Source: Pseudomonas marginalis (lineage in GTDB: Bacteria > Pseudomonadota > Gammaproteobacteria > Pseudomonadales > Pseudomonadaceae). Taken from it: a stretch of 64,000 nt of DNA. A program made the translations under genes and the position numbers. Under the pieces are notes generated by a model, which saw only the letters and a list, made by a program, of their open reading frames with translations, ran no database searches and was not told the DNA's origin. The stretch is taken from positions 62,001 to 126,000 of the forward strand of contig NZ_LKEG01000052.1 of NCBI RefSeq assembly GCF_001645105.1. The letters run 5' to 3'. How positions within the stretch are numbered: position 1 is the stretch's first letter; each line of letters starts with the position of its first letter. Shown piece after piece: positions 1-9,471 of this stretch.

Positions 1-6
1 TAGCGT

Positions 7-1107
7 TTACACGTTAAAACGGAAGTGCATCACATCGCCATCTTTAACAATGTATTCCTTACCTTCCAAACGCCATTTACCCGCTTCCTTGGCACCGGCT
101 TCACCCTTGAACTGGATAAAGTCGTTGTAGGCGATTACTTCGGCGCGGATAAAGCCCTTTTCGAAGTCGGTGTGGATCACACCGGCGGCCTGTGGCGCCG
201 TAGCGCCGACCTTGACGGTCCAGGCGCGGACTTCTTCGACACCGGCGGTGAAGTAGGTTTGCAGGTGCAGCATCTCGTAACCGGCACGGATCACGCGGTT
301 CAGGCCAGGCTCTGTCAGACCCAGGGCCTCAAGGAACATGTCCTTTTCTTCGCCGTCATCCAGCTCGGCAATTTCCGCCTCGATCTTGTTGCACACCGGC
401 ACCACGATCGCGCCTTCCTCGTCGGCGATGGCCTTGACCACGTCGAGCAATGGGTTGTTCTCGAAGCCGTCTTCAGCGACGTTGGCGATGTACATGACTG
501 GTTTGGTGGTCAGCAGATGGAAGCCTTTGATCACCGCTTTTTCATCGGTATTCATGCTCTTCATCAGGCTGCGTGCTGGTTTGCCCAAGGTGAAGTGAGC
601 GATCAACTGCTCCAGCAGGCCTTTCTGGACCACTGCGTCCTTGTCGCCGCCCTTGGCGTTACGCGCGACTTTTTGCAGTTGCTTTTCGCAGCTGTCGAGG
701 TCGGCGAAGATCAGTTCGAGGTCGATGATCTCGATGTCGCGTTTCGGGTCGACGCTGTTGGAGACGTGAATCACGTTTTCGTCTTCAAAGCAGCGGACCA
801 CGTGGGCGATCGCATCGGTTTCACGGATGTTGGCCAGGAACTTGTTGCCCAGGCCTTCACCTTTCGACGCGCCGGCTACCAGGCCCGCGATGTCGACGAA
901 TTCCATGGTGGTCGGCAGGATACGCTTGGGATTGACGATCGCCGCCAGTTCCTGCAGGCGCGGGTCCGGCATGGCCACGATGCCGCTGTTGGGCTCGATG
1001 GTGCAGAAGGGGAAGTTCTCCGCTGCAATACCGGACTTGGTCAGGGCGTTGAACAGGGTGGATTTGCCGACGTTGGGCAGGCCGACGATGCCGCAATTGA
1101 ATCCCAT
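7..1107 (-). CDS. ychF: Redox-regulated ATPase/GTPase YchF
   Basis: Obg-related P-loop NTPase of the YchF family, which hydrolyses ATP rather than GTP and binds ribosomes. The G1 loop GLPNVGKST is at residues 9-17, the DIAGLV switch near residue 73, and a TGS-type domain forms the C-terminus. At 366 aa it matches the usual family length, about 363. The start is the ATG at 1107, 21 bases after the pth stop. The pair pth-ychF is a conserved operon in gammaproteobacteria. The gene is complete; its stop lies at the very edge of the window. Confidence 0.96.
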   Translation of the reverse strand: MGFNCGIVGLPNVGKSTLFNALTKSGIAAENFPFCTIEPNSGIVAMPDPRLQELAAIVNPKRILPTTMEFVDIAGLVAGASKGEGLGNKFLANIRETDAIAHVVRCFEDENVIHVSNSVDPKRDIEIIDLELIFADLDSCEKQLQKVARNAKGGDKDAVVQKGLLEQLIAHFTLGKPARSLMKSMNTDEKAVIKGFHLLTTKPVMYIANVAEDGFENNPLLDVVKAIADEEGAIVVPVCNKIEAEIAELDDGEEKDMFLEALGLTEPGLNRVIRAGYEMLHLQTYFTAGVEEVRAWTVKVGATAPQAAGVIHTDFEKGFIRAEVIAYNDFIQFKGEAGAKEAGKWRLEGKEYIVKDGDVMHFRFNV

Positions 1108-1128
1108 GGTGTTTCCCCTCGGTAAGAG

Positions 1129-1713
1129 TCAGGCCTTCTGGCTGTGCAGGTTTTTCATCGCGCGGTTCCATTCACCGGCGAAGATATCCGGCAGCACGCC
1201 GAGGGCAAAATCGATGCTGGCATCGAGTTTTTCCTGTTCGGCGCGTGGCGCACGACCCAGGACGAAATTTGAAACCATACTGGCAACGCCTGGGTGGCCA
1301 ATGCCGAGCCGCAGACGGTAGAAATTATTCTGATTACCCAGCTGCGCGATGATGTCGCGCAGGCCATTGTGCCCGCCATGCCCGCCGCCCAGCTTGAGCT
1401 TGGCTACACCGGGTGGCAGGTCCAGTTCGTCATGGGCCACCAGGATCTCTTCGGGTTTGATCCGGAAGAAGCCCGCAAGCGCCGCGACAGCCTGGCCGCT
1501 GCGGTTCATGTAGGTGGTGGGAATCAGCAGACGAACGTCCTGACCTTGATGCGAGAAGCGTCCGGTCAGGCCAAAATACTTGCGATCGGCCACCAGGTTT
1601 ATACCCTGGGCGTGGGCGATGCGCTCAACAAAAAGGGCCCCCGCGTTATGCCGGGTCTGTTCGTATTCGGCGCCTGGATTTCCCAGGCCAACGATCAGTT
1701 TAATGGCAGTCAC
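1129..1713 (-). CDS. pth: Peptidyl-tRNA hydrolase
   Basis: Releases tRNA from prematurely dropped peptidyl-tRNAs in the cytoplasm. Active-site residues are visible: His22 in TRHNAG, Asn70 in YMNRSG and Asp95 in AHDELDLPPG, two places offset from the E. coli His20/Asn68/Asp93 numbering. The length of 194 aa is normal. It sits between rplY upstream and ychF downstream on the same strand. The 168-base gap to rplY could hold a promoter, but I could not define one. Confidence 0.96.
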   Translation of the reverse strand: MTAIKLIVGLGNPGAEYEQTRHNAGALFVERIAHAQGINLVADRKYFGLTGRFSHQGQDVRLLIPTTYMNRSGQAVAALAGFFRIKPEEILVAHDELDLPPGVAKLKLGGGHGGHNGLRDIIAQLGNQNNFYRLRLGIGHPGVASMVSNFVLGRAPRAEQEKLDASIDFALGVLPDIFAGEWNRAMKNLHSQKA

Positions 1714-1881
1714 GACAGGGGCCCTTCCTTTGGAGTTGTGGATAACATCGCCGCAACCTACGTGCGGCGAAAGTGGACGACATTACATCATTTACTCAAG
1801 AGTAAACGCCGCGTTATCGCCCGCTTTCTCGCTACGTTCCGGTCCGCGATGTTTCCTCAAGCTCCGACGTCACAGAGAGTA

Positions 1882-2484
1882 TTACTCTGCAGCGGTTTCG
1901 CCTTCTTCATCTTCAGCTACAACACGTGGCGCGTGGACGTTGGCAACAGCCTTGTCGTCGTTGTGAGCCAGTGCAACGAACTCAACGCCTTTAGGGGCCT
2001 TGAGGTCGGACAAGTGAATGATGGTGCCGATTTCAGCGGCCGACAGGTCGACTTCGATGAACTCAGGCAGATCTTTCGGCAGGCAGGTTACTTCCAGCTC
2101 GGTAACAGTGTGGGAAACAATGCCGCCTTTCTTGACCGGAGCGTCTTCACCAACAAAGTGCACAGGCACGATAGCGGTCAGTTTCTGGCCAGCAACAACG
2201 CGAACGAAGTCAGCGTGCATGATGAACTGCTTGGACGGGTGACGCTGCATCGCTTTAACGATGACGTTCTGCTTGGTGCCGTCGACGTTCAGTTCGATAA
2301 CGTGGCTGTAGGCAGCTTCGTTTTCGAACAGCTTGGCGATTTCCTTGGACAGGATGGTCACGGATTCAGCAGGCTTGTTACCACCGTATACAACGGCTGG
2401 GATATTGGCGGCGTGACGCAGGCGGCGGCTCGCACCTTTCCCCAGGTCAGTACGCGCTTGGGCGTTCAGAGTAAAGTCATTCAT
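1882..2484 (-). CDS. rplY: 50S ribosomal protein L25/general stress protein Ctc
   Basis: Binds 5S rRNA in the large subunit. The N-terminal L25 domain (about residues 1-95, opening MNDFTLNAQARTDLGKGASR) is followed by the TL5/Ctc-type C-terminal beta domain, giving 200 aa, the long form usual in Pseudomonas. The tail is acidic (EDEEGETAAE). It follows prs across an intrinsic terminator at 2549-2594, so expression probably needs read-through or its own promoter. Confidence 0.95.
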   Translation of the reverse strand: MNDFTLNAQARTDLGKGASRRLRHAANIPAVVYGGNKPAESVTILSKEIAKLFENEAAYSHVIELNVDGTKQNVIVKAMQRHPSKQFIMHADFVRVVAGQKLTAIVPVHFVGEDAPVKKGGIVSHTVTELEVTCLPKDLPEFIEVDLSAAEIGTIIHLSDLKAPKGVEFVALAHNDDKAVANVHAPRVVAEDEEGETAAE

Positions 2485-2548
2485 GTTGTATCTCCAAAAT
2501 AGCCATCATCGAGCGGCGTTTGCGACCAGCGCCAGACTCGACATGGGC

Positions 2549-2594
2549 AAAAAAGCCCCGCCCCAACAACATGTCGGGGCGGGGCGCTTTTCGT
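2549..2594 (-). terminator. Intrinsic terminator after prs
   Basis: A GC-rich hairpin with arms CCCCGCCCC and GGGGCGGGG around an 11-base loop ends in a run of six T on the minus strand. It lies between the prs stop (2622) and the rplY start (2484). Confidence 0.8.
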
Positions 2595-2621
2595 CAGTGA
2601 GATGGACCGCAGGTTTGACCC

Positions 2622-3563
2622 TTAACGGAACATCGCGCTGATCGATTCTTCATTGCTGATGCGGCGAACCGCCTCGGCAACAACCGGTGCGATATCCAAT
2701 TGACGGATACGCGAACAGGCTTGAGCAGCAGCGGACAACGGGATGGTGTTGGTCACCACCAGTTCGTCCAGCATGGAATTTTCGATGTTCTCGATCGCTC
2801 GGCCAGACAACACAGGGTGTGTGCAGTAGGCGAAGACTTTAGCGGCACCGTGCTCTTTCAAGGCTTTCGCCGCGTGGCACAAGGTGCCGGCGGTGTCGAC
2901 CATGTCATCAACCAGAATACAGGTACGCCCTTCGACATCACCGATGATATGCATCACTTCAGAGTGATTGGCTTTCTCGCGGCGTTTGTCGATGATCCCG
3001 AGGTCCACGCCCAAGGATTTGGCAACGGCCCGTGCACGCACGACGCCACCAATGTCCGGGGACACGATCATCAGGTTTTCAAAGCGCTGGTCTTCGATGT
3101 CATCCACCAATACGGGGGAGCCGTAGATGTTATCTACCGGAATATCGAAGAACCCCTGGATTTGGTCAGCGTGCAGGTCAACCGTGAGAACACGGTCGAT
3201 GCCTACCACGGTCAGCATGTCAGCAACGACTTTCGCGCTGATAGCCACACGTGCGGAGCGCGGACGGCGATCCTGACGGGCATAACCAAAGTAAGGGATT
3301 ACAGCTGTGATTCGAGTCGCTGAGGAGCGGCGGAAGGCATCAGCCATCACGACGAGTTCCATCAGGTTATCGTTGGTCGGAGCGCAAGTCGGCTGAATAA
3401 TGAAAACGTCTTTACCGCGAACGTTTTCATTGATCTCGGCTGTAATTTCGCCGTCGGAAAATTTACCGACAGAGATGTCACCGAGAGGGATATGCAGCTG
3501 ACGTACGACACGTCGAGCCAGATCGGGGTTGGCGTTCCCCGTAAAGACCATCATCTTGGACAC
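2622..3563 (-). CDS. prs: Ribose-phosphate pyrophosphokinase
   Basis: Makes PRPP from ribose 5-phosphate and ATP for nucleotide, histidine and tryptophan synthesis. Recognised by the N-terminal FTGNANPDLA region, the class I PRPP synthase signature around VDLHADQIQGFFDIP, and the PRPP-binding loop ILVDDMVDTAGTL near residue 217. The length of 313 aa is typical. The tRNA-Gln gene lies 46 bases upstream on the same strand, in the conserved order ispE-tRNA-Gln-prs. Confidence 0.97.
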   Translation of the reverse strand: MSKMMVFTGNANPDLARRVVRQLHIPLGDISVGKFSDGEITAEINENVRGKDVFIIQPTCAPTNDNLMELVVMADAFRRSSATRITAVIPYFGYARQDRRPRSARVAISAKVVADMLTVVGIDRVLTVDLHADQIQGFFDIPVDNIYGSPVLVDDIEDQRFENLMIVSPDIGGVVRARAVAKSLGVDLGIIDKRREKANHSEVMHIIGDVEGRTCILVDDMVDTAGTLCHAAKALKEHGAAKVFAYCTHPVLSGRAIENIENSMLDELVVTNTIPLSAAAQACSRIRQLDIAPVVAEAVRRISNEESISAMFR

Positions 3564-3609
3564 GCGCAGTACCTAGAGGCTGAGGGTAACCTGGATGAGT
3601 ATAGGAAAA

Positions 3610-3684
3610 TGGCAGGGGCGGCTGGATTCGAACCAACGCATGGCAGGATCAAAACCTGCTGCCTTACCGCTTGGCGACGCCCCT
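3610..3684 (-). tRNA. tRNA-Gln (anticodon TTG)
   Basis: On the minus strand the gene opens AGGGGCG, pairing with CGCCCCT before discriminator G and an encoded CCA (complement at 3610-3612). The anticodon loop reads TTTTGAT with anticodon TTG. The T loop GTTCGAATC is normal. It lies between ispE and prs and is probably co-transcribed with them. Confidence 0.96.
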
Positions 3685-3720
3685 GTATCTGTTGCAACGA
3701 GTGCCTAACACTCGGTTCCT

Positions 3721-4572
3721 TTAGAGCAGACTTTGCAGCTTGCGATGCAACATCGAAACGTTGCTTCCCTTTGCTACAAACCCTGTAAGGGTCTCTGTAA
3801 GAAGGGCCGAGACTTTATCAGCTTCAGCTTTGCTTGGGAAGCCCCCAAACACACAACTTCCAGTTCCGGTTAATTTTGCTTCGGTAAATTTACCTAACAA
3901 ATTCAAAGCGTTACGTACCTCTGGATAACGCCTTGCTACAACCGGTAAGCAGTCATTTCGACTGTTTCCCTTGGGAACGGGGCGCACTTTAATGGGAGGA
4001 GAGTTACGTGTCAACAGCGGATCTGAAAAAATTTCTGCTGTACTTACAGATACTTGCGGAACAAGCACGACATACCACGGCTCTTCGGGGTATTCCGGGG
4101 TGAGTTTTTCGCCCACGCCTTCGGCGAAAGCGGCGTGCCCACGCACGAAAACCGGGACGTCGGCGCCCAGCGTCAGGCCCAGCGCAGCCAAGCGATCATC
4201 GTCCCAGCCCAGGCGCCACAAGTGGTTCAGGCCCAGCAAAGTCGTCGCGGCATTCGAGCTGCCGCCACCGATACCGCCGCCCATGGGCAGGATTTTATCG
4301 ATCCAGATATCGATGCCAAGCGGGCAACCGGATTGCGCCTGAAGTTTTTTCGCCGCCTTCACAATCAGGTTGCTGTCGTGAGGGACGCCTTCGAATTCGG
4401 TATGCAGTTGGATAACGCCATCGTCGCGCAAGGCGAAGGTCAGCTCATCGCCGTAGTCGAGAAATTGAAACAGCGTCTGCAGTTCGTGATAGCCGTCTTC
4501 ACGGCGACCCAGAATGTGCAGCATCAGGTTGAGTTTGGCCGGGGAGGGCAGGGTCAATGTTTGTACGGACAC
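3721..4572 (-). CDS. ispE: 4-diphosphocytidyl-2-C-methyl-D-erythritol kinase
   Basis: GHMP kinase of the MEP isoprenoid pathway; phosphorylates the 2-hydroxyl of CDP-ME. The N-terminal PSPAKLNLMLHILGRREDGYH block and the ATP loop PMGGGIGGGSSNAAT near residue 95 are diagnostic. The length of 283 aa is standard. Only one base separates its start from the lolB stop, so lolB-ispE are translationally close, as in other Pseudomonas. The 5' and 3' ends of this gene are less GC-rich than its middle. Confidence 0.96.
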   Translation of the reverse strand: MSVQTLTLPSPAKLNLMLHILGRREDGYHELQTLFQFLDYGDELTFALRDDGVIQLHTEFEGVPHDSNLIVKAAKKLQAQSGCPLGIDIWIDKILPMGGGIGGGSSNAATTLLGLNHLWRLGWDDDRLAALGLTLGADVPVFVRGHAAFAEGVGEKLTPEYPEEPWYVVLVPQVSVSTAEIFSDPLLTRNSPPIKVRPVPKGNSRNDCLPVVARRYPEVRNALNLLGKFTEAKLTGTGSCVFGGFPSKAEADKVSALLTETLTGFVAKGSNVSMLHRKLQSLL

Positions 4573-4573
4573 G

Positions 4574-5191
4574 TTATTGCCCCAGTTTGCGCGGTTGCCA
4601 GTCCTTGATCACCAGCGTGACATCAAGGTCGGGGCCGTGCAGCTTGATGCGCTCGGGCAGCCAATAACCGCTTTGTTCCACATAGCTCAAATACTCGACC
4701 TGCCAGCCATCCTGCTCCAGCGTCGCCAAGCGGCTATCGCCGTTCAGGCTCAGGCGACTCTTGCTGTCCGGTGCGGGCAAGCCGCGTACCCACCAGACCA
4801 GATGAGACACCGGCAGCTTCCAGCCAATCTGTTGTTCAAGCAGTTCTTCCGGCGAGGTGGCTTCATAGCGACCCTGGTTGGCCACTTCAAGGCTGACGTG
4901 TCCCGGTCGACCGGTCAGGCGCGCCGCGCCACGGCCCAGGGGGCCCGACAGGCGAATATCGTAGTAGTCCTGGCGTTGCAGCCAGAACAAGGTACCGCTG
5001 CCGGAGTCCTTGGGGGCGCGGACGCCGACTTTGCCTTCAATCTGCCAGCCATCAATGCTGCTGAGCTGGTCCTTGTGTTGCTGCCATTGCGCCGGGTTGC
5101 CCTGGCCTTCGACGGATTCACGGGAACCGAAGCCTGCGCAACCGGCGAGCAGGGCAATGAAGCTGAAAACGATAACGTGGCGCAAGAACAT
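4574..5191 (-). CDS. lolB: Outer membrane lipoprotein receptor LolB
   Basis: Accepts lipoproteins from periplasmic LolA and inserts them in the outer membrane. It has a lipoprotein signal peptide with lipobox LAGC, the lipidated Cys being residue 18. The mature part has the LolB fold features, including WQIEGKVGVR and SRLSLNGDSRLATLEQDGW. The length of 205 aa is typical. It is flanked by a TPR lipoprotein upstream (4-base gap) and ispE downstream, the usual context. Confidence 0.94.
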   Translation of the reverse strand: MFLRHVIVFSFIALLAGCAGFGSRESVEGQGNPAQWQQHKDQLSSIDGWQIEGKVGVRAPKDSGSGTLFWLQRQDYYDIRLSGPLGRGAARLTGRPGHVSLEVANQGRYEATSPEELLEQQIGWKLPVSHLVWWVRGLPAPDSKSRLSLNGDSRLATLEQDGWQVEYLSYVEQSGYWLPERIKLHGPDLDVTLVIKDWQPRKLGQ

Positions 5192-5195
5192 AAGC

Positions 5196-6920
5196 TTAAA
5201 GGGTCTCGGATCCGGTCAGGCGCTTGATGGTGCCGCGCAGGATAGGGCTTTCGGGTTGTTCCTTGAGGAATTTTTCCCAGATTTGGCGTGCTTCGCGCTG
5301 CTTGCCATTGGCCCACAGCACTTCACCCAAGTGGGCGGCGACTTCCTGGTCGGGAAAGCGCTCCAGTGCCAGGCGCAGCAGGCGTTCAGCTTCGTCCAGG
5401 TTGCCCAGGCGGTAATTCACCCAGCCCAGGCTATCGAGTACGGCAGGGTCTTCCGGGTTGAGCTTGTGGGCTTGTTCGATCAGCACCTTGGCTTCGGCGT
5501 AGCGCGTCGTGCGGTCAGACAAGGTGTAGCCCAGGGCGTTGAGGGCCATGGCATTGTCCGGGTCGCGCTTGATGATCAGGCGCAGGTCTTTTTCCATCTG
5601 CGCCAGGTCATTGCGTTTTTCGGCCTGCATGGCGCGGGTGTACAGCAGGTTCAAATCGTCAGGGAACTGCAGCAAGGCTTGTTGCAGCAGTTTCCAGGCA
5701 CGCTCGCCCTGTTTGTTGGCCGACAAGGTCTCGGCCTGGATCAGGTACAGCTGGATCGCGTAGTCAGGTTCGGCATCGCGCGCAGCGGCCAGGCGTTTTT
5801 CCGCCTCGTCGGTACGGCCGTTGCTCATCAGGATATCGGCCTGGCGCAATTGGGCCGGCAGGTAGTCGTTGCCGGGGCCGACTTGTGCGTATTCGAGCAG
5901 CGCAGCTTGTGGATCGTTGCGTTCTTCAGCGATGCGGCCAAGGTTCAAGTGGGCCGAGTCCACATGGCTTTCGCGCTGGATCAGCTCTTCCAGATACCCC
6001 TTGGCCTCGTCCCAGGCCTTGGCTTCCAGGCATACCAGTGCCAGGGAATAACGCAACTCGTCGTCGTCCGGGTATTGCTGGACCAGGTTGGCGAACTGCA
6101 CTTTGGCGTCCTCCATGCGGTCCTGTTCCACCAGCATGCGGGCGTAAGTCAGGCGCAGGCGCTTGTCGTCCGGATACTTCTTGATATTTTTTTCCAGCAG
6201 AGGAATCGCTTCCTTGCCGCGATTGAGGTTCTGCAACAGGCGTGCGCGCAGCAGGATCGGGGCGATTTCGCCTTCTTCCGGCGGGTTCTGCTCTAGCAGC
6301 TTCAGGGCTGCGTCGGCTTCGTCGTCCTGTTGCAGCAGCAGTGCCTTGCCGAACACCAGTTGGCTGTTCTTCGGATGTTTTTGCAGCAGGCGGTCGAAAC
6401 TCTTCATCAGGCCATTGCGCGTGTCCTGGTCGGTGTCGGCAGCCGACAGCGCGAGGAAGTCGAAATGGGTGTCGCCCTTGCCCTGCAGGACTTTCTCCAT
6501 ATAGACCATGGAGTCGTCATAGCGCCCGGCGCGCGCCAGCTGAATCGCTGCCGCCCGTTGTGCTTCCAGATCGTCCGGGGCGTTTTTCGCCCAGATCAGC
6601 GACGTGTCCAGCGCAGCCTGGTCGGCGCCCAGGTATTCGGCGATGCGGAAGGCCCGCTCGGAAATGCCCGGATCCTGGGTGTTGATGGCCTGGGTCACGT
6701 AGTTATCCAGCGCAATGTCGAAGCGATTGCGTTGGCCGGCCAGCTCCGCGGTCAGCAGGCTGTACACCGTTTCTTCACTGAACGAGGAATAAACCTTGGG
6801 CTTTTCAGGGGCGGGGGTGCTGTCTTCCACCGGCGGGGTACCGTCCGGCGACACGGGTGCCATGGCCTGGCAGCCGCTGAGGAAGACAAAAGCAAGGAGC
6901 AACGCGGAGGATCTATTCAT
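5196..6920 (-). CDS. Tetratricopeptide repeat lipoprotein
   Basis: 574-residue protein with a lipoprotein signal (lipobox LSGC, Cys17) followed by a Pro-rich linker and about ten TPR-like helical repeats, clearest near residues 400-540. It resembles the conserved Pseudomonas TPR protein encoded between lolB and hemA (the P. aeruginosa PA4667 position). The exact function is not established. Lipidation and TPRs suggest an envelope scaffolding role, which is inference from the sequence. Confidence 0.85.
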   Translation of the reverse strand: MNRSSALLLAFVFLSGCQAMAPVSPDGTPPVEDSTPAPEKPKVYSSFSEETVYSLLTAELAGQRNRFDIALDNYVTQAINTQDPGISERAFRIAEYLGADQAALDTSLIWAKNAPDDLEAQRAAAIQLARAGRYDDSMVYMEKVLQGKGDTHFDFLALSAADTDQDTRNGLMKSFDRLLQKHPKNSQLVFGKALLLQQDDEADAALKLLEQNPPEEGEIAPILLRARLLQNLNRGKEAIPLLEKNIKKYPDDKRLRLTYARMLVEQDRMEDAKVQFANLVQQYPDDDELRYSLALVCLEAKAWDEAKGYLEELIQRESHVDSAHLNLGRIAEERNDPQAALLEYAQVGPGNDYLPAQLRQADILMSNGRTDEAEKRLAAARDAEPDYAIQLYLIQAETLSANKQGERAWKLLQQALLQFPDDLNLLYTRAMQAEKRNDLAQMEKDLRLIIKRDPDNAMALNALGYTLSDRTTRYAEAKVLIEQAHKLNPEDPAVLDSLGWVNYRLGNLDEAERLLRLALERFPDQEVAAHLGEVLWANGKQREARQIWEKFLKEQPESPILRGTIKRLTGSETL

Positions 6921-7102
6921 ATAGGAAGAGGACGACTAACCTGCGGTCGGATCATCATGACACAAGCCTTCGGCCAAACATAACCGAGTCTCAATGGGTG
7001 CCTTTATAGGCACAAGGCATTAGGACAATAGACGACGGTGGTTGTTCTGAATCTTTCGAAGTAGGACAATTGTCGGCTTCCCGACATCATCAGCGATATT
7101 GA

Positions 7103-8392
7103 ATGGCCTTCCTCGCACTCGGTATTAACCACAAGACTGCCTCCGTAGACGTGCGCGAGCGCGTGGCGTTTACGCCAGAGCAGTTGGTTGAGGCCCTGCA
7201 GCAGCTCTGCCGGCTCACCGACAGTCGCGAAGCAGCGATCCTTTCGACCTGCAATCGCAGTGAGCTTTATATAGAACAGGAACATCTTTCAGCGGATGTG
7301 GTGCTGCGCTGGCTGGCCGATTATCACCATTTGGACCTCGATGACCTGCGCGCGAGCGCTTATGTGCACGAAGACGATGCGGCAGTTCGTCACATGATGC
7401 GCGTGGCGTCCGGTCTCGATTCGCTGGTGTTGGGCGAGCCGCAGATCCTTGGCCAGATGAAGTCCGCCTACGCCGTGGCGCGTGAGGCCGGCACTGTCGG
7501 CCCGCTGCTGGGTCGCCTGTTCCAGGCCACGTTCAACTCCGCCAAGCAGGTGCGTACCGACACCGCCATCGGCGAAAACCCGGTGTCCGTAGCGTTCGCT
7601 GCGGTCAGCCTGGCCAAACAGATTTTCAGTGACTTGCAACGTAGCCAGGCCCTGCTCATCGGCGCCGGCGAGACCATCACGCTGGTCGCCCGCCACCTGC
7701 ATGACCTGGGGGTGAAGCGCATCGTGGTGGCCAACCGTACCCTGGAGCGTGCCAGCATCCTCGCCGAGCAGTTCGGCGCACATGCCGTGCTGCTGGCAGA
7801 TATCCCGGCCGAATTGGTGCGCAGCGATATTGTGATCAGCTCCACCGCCAGCCAGTTGCCGATTCTTGGCAAAGGCGCGGTCGAAAGCGCGTTGAAGCTG
7901 CGCAAGCACAAACCCATCTTTATGGTGGATATTGCCGTTCCCCGCGATATCGAGCCCGAAGTCGGCGAGTTGGACGACGTTTACCTCTATAGCGTCGACG
8001 ATTTGCACGAAGTGGTCGCCGAAAACCTCAAGAGCCGCCAGGGTGCAGCCCAGGCCGCTGAAGAAATGGTCAGCGCCGGCGCAGACGACTTCATGGTGCG
8101 CCTGCGTGAGTTGGCCGCAGTGGACGTGCTCAAGGCGTATCGTCAGCAAGGCGAGCGCCTGCGCGACGAGGAGCTGCTCAAGGCCCAGCGCTTGCTCGCC
8201 AACGGCAGCAGCGCTGAAGACGTGCTGATGCAACTGGCCCGAGGCCTTACCAACAAGTTGCTCCACGCGCCCAGCGTACAATTAAAAAAGCTTACCGCCG
8301 AAGGCCGCCTCGATGCGCTGGCCATGGCCCAGGAACTCTTTGCCCTCGGTGAGGGCGCGTCAGATAGCTCTTCGGATAAAAAACTGCAATGA
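7103..8392 (+). CDS. hemA: Glutamyl-tRNA reductase
   Basis: First step of the C5 pathway to 5-aminolevulinate: reduces Glu-tRNA(Glu) to glutamate-1-semialdehyde with NADPH. The catalytic Cys50 is in STCNRSELY, and the NADPH fold GAGETITLVARHL lies near residue 188. The length is 429 aa. It is transcribed divergently from the TPR-lolB-ispE operon across a 182-base gap. The stop overlaps the prfA start by ATGA, so hemA and prfA are translationally coupled. Confidence 0.97.
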   Translation: MAFLALGINHKTASVDVRERVAFTPEQLVEALQQLCRLTDSREAAILSTCNRSELYIEQEHLSADVVLRWLADYHHLDLDDLRASAYVHEDDAAVRHMMRVASGLDSLVLGEPQILGQMKSAYAVAREAGTVGPLLGRLFQATFNSAKQVRTDTAIGENPVSVAFAAVSLAKQIFSDLQRSQALLIGAGETITLVARHLHDLGVKRIVVANRTLERASILAEQFGAHAVLLADIPAELVRSDIVISSTASQLPILGKGAVESALKLRKHKPIFMVDIAVPRDIEPEVGELDDVYLYSVDDLHEVVAENLKSRQGAAQAAEEMVSAGADDFMVRLRELAAVDVLKAYRQQGERLRDEELLKAQRLLANGSSAEDVLMQLARGLTNKLLHAPSVQLKKLTAEGRLDALAMAQELFALGEGASDSSSDKKLQ

Positions 8393-9471
8393 AAGCGTCA
8401 CTGCTCAATAAACTGGACGTGCTCCAGGACCGTTTCGAAGAACTGACCGCGCTGCTCGGCGATGGTGAGGTCATCTCCGATCAGGCCAAGTTTCGTGCCT
8501 ATTCGAAGGAATACGCCGAAGTTGAGCCGATTGTGGCGACCTACAAGCACCTGACCAAAGTGCAGGCCGACCTTGAAGGTGCCCAGGCACTGCTCAAGGA
8601 CAGCGACCCGGACATGCGCGAAATGGCCGTGGAAGAAGTCCGCGAAGCCAAGGAAAAGCTGGCCGAGCTGGAAGGCGACCTGCAGCGCATGCTGCTGCCC
8701 AAGGACCCGAATGACGGGCGCAACGTGTTCCTCGAAATCCGTGCCGGAACCGGCGGCGACGAGGCAGCGATTTTCTCCGGCGACCTGTTCCGCATGTATT
8801 CGCGGTATGCCGAGCGTCGCGGCTGGCGTGTCGAGATCCTGTCCGAGAATGAAGGCGAGCACGGCGGCTATAAAGAGGTTATCGCGCGGGTCGAAGGCGA
8901 CAACGTCTACGGCAAGCTCAAGTTCGAGTCCGGCGCGCACCGCGTGCAACGGGTTCCGGCGACCGAGTCCCAAGGCCGAATCCACACCTCGGCGTGCACC
9001 GTCGCGGTGTTGCCCGAGCCGGACGAACAGGAAGCGATCGAGATCAACCCGGCCGACTTGCGTGTCGACACTTACCGCTCGTCGGGCGCTGGCGGTCAGC
9101 ACGTTAACAAGACTGACTCGGCGATCCGTATCACCCACTTGCCGTCGGGCATTGTGGTGGAGTGTCAGGAAGAACGTTCCCAGCACAAGAACCGTGCGCG
9201 GGCCATGTCCTGGCTGTCGGCCAAGCTCAACGACCAACAGACCAGCGCCGCCGCCAATGCAATTGCCAGCGAGCGCAAGTTGCTGGTGGGCTCGGGCGAC
9301 CGCTCCGAGCGCATCCGTACCTATAACTTTGCCCAGGGCCGGGTCACCGACCACCGGGTCAACCTCACGCTTTATTCCCTGGACGAGATCCTCGCCGGTG
9401 GCGTGGACGCGGTGATCGAACCGTTGCTTGCTGAATATCAAGCGGATCAGTTGGCGGCGATAGGTGAATAA
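8389..9471 (+). CDS. prfA: Peptide chain release factor 1
   Basis: Recognises UAA and UAG stop codons and triggers peptide release. The PAT codon-recognition motif (RVPATES) lies near residue 189 and the GGQ release motif (SGAGGQHVNK) near residue 233. The length of 360 aa is normal. It starts inside the hemA stop and is directly followed by prmC, which methylates the GGQ glutamine. Confidence 0.98.
   Translation: MKASLLNKLDVLQDRFEELTALLGDGEVISDQAKFRAYSKEYAEVEPIVATYKHLTKVQADLEGAQALLKDSDPDMREMAVEEVREAKEKLAELEGDLQRMLLPKDPNDGRNVFLEIRAGTGGDEAAIFSGDLFRMYSRYAERRGWRVEILSENEGEHGGYKEVIARVEGDNVYGKLKFESGAHRVQRVPATESQGRIHTSACTVAVLPEPDEQEAIEINPADLRVDTYRSSGAGGQHVNKTDSAIRITHLPSGIVVECQEERSQHKNRARAMSWLSAKLNDQQTSAAANAIASERKLLVGSGDRSERIRTYNFAQGRVTDHRVNLTLYSLDEILAGGVDAVIEPLLAEYQADQLAAIGE

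Noticed and set aside
3492..3788. Plus-strand frame across the tRNA-Gln gene
   Set aside because: It includes the complement of tRNA-Gln (peptide AAGFEPTHGR is the usual false translation of a tRNA).
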